This document shows positions 27,601 through 34,000 of a stretch of 64,000 nt of DNA, one piece after another (within the stretch, counting starts at the first letter, position 1; each line of letters opens with the position of its first letter). Source of the stretch: an uncultured Christensenella sp. (GTDB taxonomy: Bacteria; Bacillota; Clostridia; Christensenellales; Borkfalkiaceae); the NCBI GenBank assembly GCA_910577055.1, contig CAJTKX010000001.1, positions 434,001 through 498,000 on the forward strand. The letters run 5' to 3'. Below the pieces are notes generated by a model that saw only the letters and a program-made list of their open reading frames with translations, did not search any database and was not told the DNA's origin. The translations under genes and the position numbers were made by a program.

Positions 27601-29352
27601 GACAAATTGTAGCTTTACGCCGTTTGCATAAACCGCATATGTGCCGTTTGCCGTTACCTCGAATTTAAAGGTGTTGGTCGAATTCCAATCGAAGCCCGAG
27701 GGTAAATGCGCGGTAAACCAACCGACCTCCGCTTTGGAGCCGTAGGTACCCAAGCAATACGCTTCAACCATATTGCCTTGACGGCGAATATAAAATCTAC
27801 TGTTGCCTTCGCCAAGGGTAACCTCTAATTTGTCACCCGTGTAGTTTCTGTAATCGGATAATTTGAATTCTACCGAGTATGCGCCGCGGTATGTGTTTTT
27901 TGACAGCGCATAGTAATTGTTGTCGGGTAAAACGTAGTTGTATTCTTCGCCGATGCCGTTAACCGAGGAAAATTCTTCGGGGAACACGAATCTACCCTCT
28001 TCGATAAGCTCGACGCCGCCCGTGTAGTTGAACAAATTGTCTTGATATGTTTCGACTGCGTTGCGGACGCGCACTCTGAACGCGTCGCTTATTCCGCCTT
28101 CGCCTTCGCACTTAACCGTTATATAACCGGTTGCGCCGGCGGCAACGGTCAGCTCGCCCGTAGTGGAATTGATTGCGGTATCGCCCTTATTGTCAAGCTC
28201 GTCGGTGATGATGCTCCACGTCAGCGCAACGTTCCCGTCGCCCGCAAGCGTGGGATAAGCCTTACCCGTAAAGTTGTAAGCTTCGCCGTTTACAAGATAA
28301 GAAATATTTTTTTCGGATATGGAAACGGTTGCGTAGCCTTTCCGAGAATAAGCTTCCGCCGCTGCGGCTACTTCTTTCTCGTCCATAATTACGGAGAAGT
28401 CCTTGACGATAAAGCTGAAATGCTGCGAGTAGATGCCGGGGTAAGTAGCTTCGTCGAAGTTGGTGCTGTCCGTGTATTTTCCGTAAAAACCGTTTATGCT
28501 GTAATAGTAGTCGAAACCGTTTCTTATAATTTCGACTTCCACGTCGATTTTATCCGTGCCGAAGTCGCGGTTTTGATATCCGTCAAGCGTTTTCTCGTCC
28601 TTGGGCGACCCCCAACCTTGATAGAAGTTGCGTTGGTAAATGCTGTAAATGCCCGTTTGTGCGCTGCTTTTTGCGCCGAACCAAAGGGCGTTATCGCCTA
28701 TAGAACTGTCGCCGCCCGCGTCGCGGAAGGAAGCCAAGCCGAAAGACTCGCCCGTGGCGTCGGGACGAGCGTTTGCGGGAAGCTCTATGGTAGCTTTGAA
28801 CACAAAATTCTTAGACGCCTTTTTATAGACCAGCGAAGCCGCATCGTTTGCGCGTTTGACGATAACCCTATTGTTGCTTTCATCTGACAAATTGATGTCG
28901 CCTCTCTGCAAATCGCGTGAGAAGAAAAAGTCCGCAACGTTATAAGTAAAGGTTTTAGAAGCCGCCTCGGGATGATTTTTAAGCGAAATGGTAAGCACCG
29001 TTTTGCCCACTTTTACGGGCATAATTTTTATACTGCCCGAGCCGACGGTATAATTAATGGAATCGCCGTTAAGCGAAACCGTAACCTCTGCGTCGTCACC
29101 CGTAACGGCTGCGCCGTTTTTCAAAACGGAAAATCTTAAAGTATCTTCCGCTTCCAAATCGATAGTACGCGAGGTTGACGTGCTTTCTAGCTTGATAGTG
29201 TAGTTGGCTTTTTCGTCGTCGCCCGTATTTATAATGGGCGGGTCGGTTTCTCCGCCGTTATCACCCGAGCAAGACTCGTTACAAGCAGTTAAAGCCAATA
29301 ACGAGCACGCAGCCGTCATGCTTGCCAATAATGCAATAAATTTCTTCTTCAT
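24610..29352 (-). CDS. Giant surface lipoprotein with duplicated Ig/ConA-like modules
   Basis: First gene of the operon, 1580 residues. I start at ATG 29352, where a signal peptide with lipobox LTAC begins behind GGGGGGACTTCT; the frame extends upstream to 29466 with only a basic, unlikely leader. The protein contains two long related halves: one opens with FNVADFFFSRDLQRGD-like sequence (about residue 125), the other with VSDFFFHKNMHRGNY (about 920). Each is followed by a beta-sandwich-like module (LWFGAKSS / LWFGISCG; TYPGIYSQ / TYPGIFTQ), an Ig-like linker and a further jelly-roll-like module (FYIRRQGN / FYVVYYRQ). No catalytic residues are recognised. It probably acts as a cell-surface glycan-capture protein. 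Confidence 0.75.
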   Translation of the reverse strand: MKKKFIALLASMTAACSLLALTACNESCSGDNGGETDPPIINTGDDEKANYTIKLESTSTSRTIDLEAEDTLRFSVLKNGAAVTGDDAEVTVSLNGDSINYTVGSGSIKIMPVKVGKTVLTISLKNHPEAASKTFTYNVADFFFSRDLQRGDINLSDESNNRVIVKRANDAASLVYKKASKNFVFKATIELPANARPDATGESFGLASFRDAGGDSSIGDNALWFGAKSSAQTGIYSIYQRNFYQGWGSPKDEKTLDGYQNRDFGTDKIDVEVEIIRNGFDYYYSINGFYGKYTDSTNFDEATYPGIYSQHFSFIVKDFSVIMDEKEVAAAAEAYSRKGYATVSISEKNISYLVNGEAYNFTGKAYPTLAGDGNVALTWSIITDELDNKGDTAINSTTGELTVAAGATGYITVKCEGEGGISDAFRVRVRNAVETYQDNLFNYTGGVELIEEGRFVFPEEFSSVNGIGEEYNYVLPDNNYYALSKNTYRGAYSVEFKLSDYRNYTGDKLEVTLGEGNSRFYIRRQGNMVEAYCLGTYGSKAEVGWFTAHLPSGFDWNSTNTFKFEVTANGTYAVYANGVKLQFVAYNTSSNATIKKPYDKLLQDGRVKLAVNGVSATVSDISITQGELNLSGATYVANSAAFGDYNENGFTVNIPDYTAGNWSGKYHYATRIAYIDGKWSKLSGAYVIEFDVDFAEAMKDGKLVLKIGDYEYHILNKYSASKNLYGYILTHDNDWNNGTETVITDISGNNILGVHVRLEVDANRNIKLYMNDVIVGDGIALSAAPSASFVEFYTYCGAGESGNSMTVSNLTLSDYSAKSGVLTVDLQGGVDRALSEEEVEQLDFTVKLDGNAITAYTLSYDVTGTDVISLNESTKTVTALKKGKAAIIVTITPNDSSIAPKTITIKYEVSDFFFHKNMHRGNYEIIKDVEGNETGVSLNSGNSGVVYRAESTKWVFSGTLSFNDWTETDSINISSTLGTNPTDVANNDLWFGISCGNEGKYKIISREFYGGWAGTEYTLATDYAIPLVNGKRVIDFTLIRDGNNYYFKLGDFVVSRSVTLGEATYPGIFTQLNPVTLTDMSIEMTDSGVAQAINKLKTETPMTSLKIDQKISALTAGEEYTFTAVKTPAFIDEGYVWSIDKSGLTAGADDVSIDATTGVLTTGENSVGTLVIIATSAKGNCTDRIEIELTKEEIPTENDLLAVYGATLAKDAAGNYTKVVFSESMQNVDGIQSDDKYVDNTDYSANLKNTVKGNFSIEFTVSNYKTDGRDYPKLMVSLGGEHNQFYVVYYRQQNVHQIETMTESIDDDGVHHGNQWVNAPMPAGFDPTAEHTYKIAVQTDGTYKMYVDGAELTFNMNGAHRIPVRRIQDYNANCKVRFATTGVSATLSDITVVDGTDSSNLTTLGNLYTENYNAKLTADGFVLKAGQEEWSNEKLTPGGNQVNYTGAVTANTEITFKLAFSGGMSDGKFIISIGDKKVMLNNKVAVAQGYSVNVNNVGDDWNTHGTFPADIVNEMYVKIVRVNGQITVYVGATENDMTLLHTWANAGTDTELHFYLFNGNNSYKSVTATVSELSVTEYTA

Positions 29353-29492
29353 AGAAGTCCCCCCATTGTTTTTGCGAATTTTCAGTCCTCGCAGACTTGT
29401 ATTTGTAATACGCTTCCGCATGCGAGATTTGCGGCTGCGTTTTTTACCGTAATTTTTTATGCGCAAATAACGCGCAAACCCCTCCCTCGGCT

Positions 29493-29526
29493 ATTCCCCC
29501 TTTTTATAATAATGAAAAGGGGGAAT
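29493..29526 (-). promoter_or_regulatory. Leader hairpin of the glycan operon
   Basis: ATTCCCCCTTTT (29493-29504) pairs perfectly with AAAAGGGGGAAT (29515-29526). It lies in the predicted untranslated leader, about 140 bases before the first start codon. No U-tract follows, so mRNA stabilisation or a binding site is likelier than termination. Confidence 0.5.
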
Positions 29527-29571
29527 ATGGATAGGAGGTTTTCGCTTTAAGGAAATAAGGAGAAAAAATAA

Positions 29572-29583
29572 GTTAACGTTAAC
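29572..29583. promoter_or_regulatory. LacI-type operator upstream of the 13-gene operon
   Basis: Perfect palindrome GTTAACGTTAAC. Its TTAACGTT core is shared with the site in the regulator's own promoter (30765-30776). LacI-family operators characteristically have a central CG in such palindromes. Confidence 0.7.
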
Positions 29584-29685
29584 ATATTTTGGATAATTTA
29601 TGCCGAAACACGAAATTCGGCTGGAAATAAAGAAGCTCCAAAAAATCAGTTTCGGCGAAAAAATATTTAACAGCTATTAAGTTTT

Positions 29686-29728
29686 TTATACGCACTTGTA
29701 AAGTGCGTATAAAGGGGGCGCCCCCTTT
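29686..29728. terminator. Tandem palindromes downstream of the LacI-type gene
   Basis: First stem 29686-29697 with 29701-29712 (12 bp, 3-base loop). It runs directly into a perfect 18-base palindrome at 29711-29728 (AAAGGGGGCGCCCCCTTT). Both lie between the regulator's stop (29747) and the operon operator, and may insulate the two units. U-tracts are poor. Confidence 0.5.
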
Positions 29729-29746
29729 ATTTTGCGTTTTCGGTTT

Positions 29747-30715
29747 TCAGCCCGTTTCGCCTACATACAGCGTTACGGGTACCTTTTCGGCTATGCGGCC
29801 CGTCAGTCTGCCTTCGATTTTGTCAATGATTTTGGACAATACATATACAACGTATTCGTATTTGTTCAGCCCTACCGATGTAAGATTGACGGGTAAAGTT
29901 ATGTCCGACTGAATATCATCGTAGCCGATAACCTTTACTCCGCTTATGTTCAGCTTTTTCAGCGTTTTCAAAACGCCGTAGCCTATCATATCGCTTAAAC
30001 AGAAAATTCCGTCCGGCAATTTGCCGCTTTGAATGTATTCGGTTAACGTCTTTTCCGCGCCGCCGCTGCAATCGATTATGTCGGAAGAAAAGCCGTGTTT
30101 GGACAGCACCTCTTCAAAGCCCGAAAAGCGGTCCTTGACGCACGTCATATCGAACGCTTCCGACGCATAAAGGAACGTTTTGCAACCGCCCTCTATCAGT
30201 CTACTTGCAACAAGCCTACCGCCTTGAACGTCATCTGTGGTGATATAATCGATATGGTCGCTTAGCGCGCGCCGCCCGAAAATTATAAGGGGCGAATTGA
30301 AAGTTGTTATAGCTTTATCGAGCGCGGGGTCGGTTTCCAAGAAACTGATTACCGCGGAAGCCCCCAAAGAAAGCGCGTGCCTATAAATATTTTCGGTTAT
30401 TATGTGCGAATCGACGAATATCGTCTGCAAAGTGTAGCCGCGTTTTTGCACCTCTCGGTGGATATAATCTACCATTATAGAGAAATAAATATTGCAAAGG
30501 CTGTCGAACACGACCGCGATTATTTTCGAGTCGCCCTTTCTCAACGCCGCCGCCGTATGGTTAGGGATATAATTTAATTCCTTTGCCGCCTCCAACACCC
30601 TTTTACGAGTTTCAGCCGACACATATCCCTTGCCGCCGTACACGCGCGACACGGTCTGTGCGGTAACGCTTGCCGCTGCTGCCACTTCCCTTATAGTAAT
30701 GCGCTTACCGCTCAT
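29747..30715 (-). CDS. LacI-family transcriptional regulator
   Basis: 322-residue DNA-binding repressor. The N-terminal helix-turn-helix reads ITIREVAAAASVTAQTVSR with hinge-side KELNYIPNHTAAALRKG, the canonical LacI signature. Residues 60-320 form a periplasmic-binding-protein-like effector domain (KIIAVVFDSL, DGIFCLSDMIGYG, KVIGYDDIQSDI). It probably represses the adjacent 13-gene operon until a sugar inducer, likely a galactose-containing mono- or oligosaccharide, binds. Autoregulation is suggested by an operator just after its own promoter. Confidence 0.93.
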   Translation of the reverse strand: MSGKRITIREVAAAASVTAQTVSRVYGGKGYVSAETRKRVLEAAKELNYIPNHTAAALRKGDSKIIAVVFDSLCNIYFSIMVDYIHREVQKRGYTLQTIFVDSHIITENIYRHALSLGASAVISFLETDPALDKAITTFNSPLIIFGRRALSDHIDYITTDDVQGGRLVASRLIEGGCKTFLYASEAFDMTCVKDRFSGFEEVLSKHGFSSDIIDCSGGAEKTLTEYIQSGKLPDGIFCLSDMIGYGVLKTLKKLNISGVKVIGYDDIQSDITLPVNLTSVGLNKYEYVVYVLSKIIDKIEGRLTGRIAEKVPVTLYVGETG

Positions 30716-30764
30716 ATCTCTCCTTCGTTAAAGTTTCAAACTCCGTCGGCGACTGCCGAAAAGT

Positions 30765-30776
30765 GTTAACGTTCAC
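30765..30776. promoter_or_regulatory. Operator at the LacI-type promoter
   Basis: GTTAACGTTCAC, pairing at five of six positions per arm. It lies about 4-15 bases past the predicted transcription start, so a bound repressor would block its own transcription. It shares the TTAACGTT core with 29572-29583. Confidence 0.7.
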
Positions 30777-30786
30777 CTACGGTTAC

Positions 30787-30815
30787 AGTATAAAACATAA
30801 AAAGACATAAGTCAA
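30787..30815 (-). promoter_or_regulatory. Promoter of the LacI-type gene
   Basis: Minus-strand TTGACT (30810-30815), 17-base spacer, TATACT (30787-30792); a near-consensus SigA promoter. Confidence 0.85.
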
Positions 30816-30877
30816 CACTTTTTTTAAAATTTTTTAAAGAATTTTTCAGAAAATGTAAAATTCTAACAAATAGCTAA

Positions 30878-30907
30878 TAGCCGCCCGCACATAAGTGCGG
30901 GCGGCTA
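30878..30907 (-). terminator. Hairpin downstream of the large surface protein gene
   Basis: TAGCCGCCCGCAC (30878-30890) pairs perfectly with GTGCGGGCGGCTA (30895-30907) around ATAA. The core AGCCGCCCGC/GCGGGCGGCT is the same as in the 6638-6668 terminator. It lies 150 bases past the stop at 31060. Confidence 0.55.
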
Positions 30908-30925
30908 CCCGAATTGTCGAATTTC

Positions 30926-31011
30926 CCGTAACCCGAAATTAAATTGCGGCTATAAAAAATCCATAAGAACCACATTATTTCATTTCATAAACCGTTTGTT
31001 TCGGGTTACGG
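30926..31011. repeat. 13-bp inverted repeat with 60-base spacer
   Basis: CCGTAACCCGAAA (30926-30938) is perfectly complementary to TTTCGGGTTACGG (30999-31011). Function unknown. Confidence 0.5.
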
Positions 31012-31059
31012 TATGACTTACCCGCCCTTCAACGGGAACGCCACTCAAATTGTAGAAAA

Positions 31060-34000
31060 TTACAGCAAGTCCTCGTCGGTCACGTCGTCGTAGAATCCGT
31101 CCTCGTCGTCGAGGGTTGCCTTCTTTCTTGCCGCCGCGATAATAGCGCAGATTGCGACAATAACGGCAAGCACCGTAATAACTATAAGCAGTATCCACCA
31201 CCAGCTTTGTATGCCGCCGCTTGCGCCGCCGTCGATTGTAGGCACGTCGGGAACGGCAATGGTGAAATCGAAGCTTTGCGCCGTAACTTTTACGTTATCG
31301 TCGTTGCCGAGCGCAAGCACTAATTCCGCGGTGTAATCTCCCGCTTCGGTGGGCGCGCCGTCAAGCACGACCCCCGCCTTTTTGTACACGACTTTATAAG
31401 CCGCGCCGTCTTTGACGAAGAAGCTTCCGCCCGTCGCCTCGGCACAGTCGCCCGTTACGCTTGCAACGGTGCCGTCGTCGTTCCAAGCAACAGCCGCTTC
31501 GACGCTTTCAATCGTCCAAGTATAACTTTCCGTAACGCCTACCGCTTTATAGTTCGCGTTTTTCGGCACTATCGTCGCCGTAGTCGTCACGCTGCCCGTG
31601 TTTTTGTTCGCTCCGTTCGTGTAGTACACTTCGAAGTCGTCCGCAAGCTCGCCCAAATCAAGCGTAGCGTTGTAAATTTGTCCGTTATAAGCCACCGTAT
31701 TGCTTGCAACCGCGTTGCCGCCAATCAGCCAACCTACTTGTGCAAAATCAACTTCTTGGGGAAGCACGGTGAAAGTCCTTGTAGTTGCCGTAATGTTAGT
31801 GGAAAGCTCACGCGTGGGGCAGTTCGCCGTTATAAGGTAAGTGCCCGCGTCGAGTCCCGCCGTCGTCGTAATAGGCGAAGATAAAAGCACGCCGTCCTTG
31901 TAGTAGCTGATAACTACGTCGTTATCGCCGCTGACTTCAATCGTCTTGCCCTCGGTTTCGCTGTAAGTAAACTGTTGGTTATCGTCGCTCCACACGCCGC
32001 CGTCAAAGCTGAACGTTGCTTGCGCCTCGCCGTCGGCGGGGATTACGTTGAACGTTTGCACGCTTGCGCCCGTTATTTGATAGTTTGCGCTTGTAACTAC
32101 AACGGTTATGATGCCGTCGCCCGTCATACCGGTGATATTGAAGCTGTACGAAAGTCCGTGGTTGGTGCTTTCGGGCTTTTCGTTGTCCGCGCCCATTGCG
32201 CCGTATCTTACCTCCACGGCGTTCGCTACGTTCGCCTTTACGGTTACCGTAGGCACAGGATTTGCGTCTACTTTCCACTTCCAGCTGTTGCCCGTGATTT
32301 CGAACGTCACGTTTACAAGTTGAGGGTTGATTACGAAAGTTGTAGTAATAAGCTGTTTTACGGTATAGTTTGCGTTAGCGCCCAACACGCCCGCTTGCAC
32401 TTGCACGGTGTAGTTGCCCGCGTCGGTGAATGACGTTACGGTCGTTCCGAATTCGTCCATTACGGTATGGTTGGTTATAAATATTCTTTCGTTGTTCGCG
32501 CCGATTGCGTACACCTCTATTTCAACGTCGTGACCGTTGTAGGTGAACACGTTCTGCGTCAAGTAAATTTCCGAAAGTTGGAATTTATCGATAGTGAACT
32601 CGTTCTGCGCCGAGGACAAGAAGTAGTTGCCCGTGCCCGTCGCGATTTCGTCAACGGTTACGCGGTAATTGCCCGCGTTAATCGCATAGGGCACTTCCGT
32701 CCATGCGCCGTTCGTCGCGTCGTACCACTCTAACTTAGCGTCAAGATAAACCTTTTCGCCGCCCACTTCGATATACGCCTTGGGCGCTTGGTCGTTCTTG
32801 TTATAGGTAACCGAGTTACCGTTTTGCACGCCTTCCCACTTAACTTCGGTTACTTCGTGCTCTTTTATGTTCAGCTCTACCTCGCCCGTATAAGTGTAGT
32901 TATCGTTGGATATCCCCAAAACCTTGACGTTGTATTTGCCCGCGTCTACAGCGTATACGAATTCGAAGATAACGTACGCGCCGCCCGTTTGGTCCGCCGT
33001 GGTCAATGCGCTTATTTTTACCTTGCCCTCGGGGATTTTTATGTTGCCGTCATAGGTGAAGTCGAGCTTCCACTCTATGTCGTTAATGCCTAAAACTTTT
33101 TTGCCGATTGTCTGCACTGCGGTTGCGTTGGATATAACGTAGTTGCCCGTAGCTGCCCAACCGCCTTGCCCGTCCTCGATTTGAGGGGTTACGCTTACAA
33201 CGTGCGTGCCCGCAACGTGTCCGCTGCCCGATACGGCAAAGTTCAGCTTGCCCGCGTTCAGTTCTGCCAAGGCAACGGGGTCGGTCGTCGTCGCGGTAAC
33301 GTTGGTAACCGTGCCGTGCGTAAGCCCCGTAAGATTCGCGTAATCTACCGAGATAACCCTTGCGTCTATTCTGCACTCTACCTTGTCGTTTGCAAGCTCG
33401 TAGTTCGTCCTTTTTGCCGTGAAGCGATAATTGCCCGCGTTCTTAGCCTCGCTTGCGGCTACCCACGCGCTGCCGTCCCATTTTTCTACGGTTACCGTAA
33501 CGTCAAGCTTTTCGCCGTCTACGATTATGTACGCGCTGGGGGTTTGGTTTGCGCCGTTGTAGTTTACAACCGAGCTGAAACCTTCCCAAATTACGGTATA
33601 ACTGCCCGCCGCGCTGTCTGTTATTTTAAACGACCTTGAAACGGCGCCGACAAGCTCGAAGTTTGCAAACTCCGCGCCCGTGCCGAGCGCAACCGTAGCC
33701 GTATATACGCCCGTCTTCCACTGCGTGCCGTCGCCGCCCGTTGTTACCGCGTTGCCGCTTTCGTCCGTGTAACTTATATCCAGAATATACGCAACGTTAT
33801 TATAACGGAACAGCGCATACATTGCGGGGTCGGTATTCGGCGCGAATTTGAAACCTTCGGTAAAGCTCCACTCAACGTCGTTCGCCGTGATTTTTGCCTT
33901 GTTTATCTTTATAGATACGCTTGACGCGTTGCCCGTGGGGTTATCGGTATCCGCATCTACAAGATTGAAGTTGTTTTGGAACACGCCCGCGGTTACGTTT

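Larger units (their letters stand above)
29353..29746. other. Operon leader and regulator terminator region, 29353-29746
   Basis: No gene. From the operon side it holds a 5-prime-leader hairpin (29493-29526), the operator-like palindrome (29572-29583), a small hairpin (29602-29621, GCCGAA/TTCGGC) and two tandem palindromes after the lacI-type gene (29686-29728). I could not assign a convincing -35/-10 for the big operon. Confidence 0.6.
30716..31059. other. Intergenic region 30716-31059
   Basis: Holds the LacI-type promoter and operator, a strong hairpin at 30878-30907, and a widely spaced 13-bp inverted repeat (30926-30938 with 30999-31011). No coding frame supported. Confidence 0.7.

Noticed and set aside
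28042..28887. Long plus-strand open frame (281 codons) opposite the giant lipoprotein
   Set aside because: It is antisense to a gene with a clear signal peptide and modular repeats, has no ribosome site, and shows no recognisable protein features. It arises from codon bias of the real gene.
29353..29466. Upstream extension of the giant lipoprotein (38 residues)
   Set aside because: Arg/Lys-rich and unlike any leader; the real signal peptide with its own Shine-Dalgarno starts at 29352.
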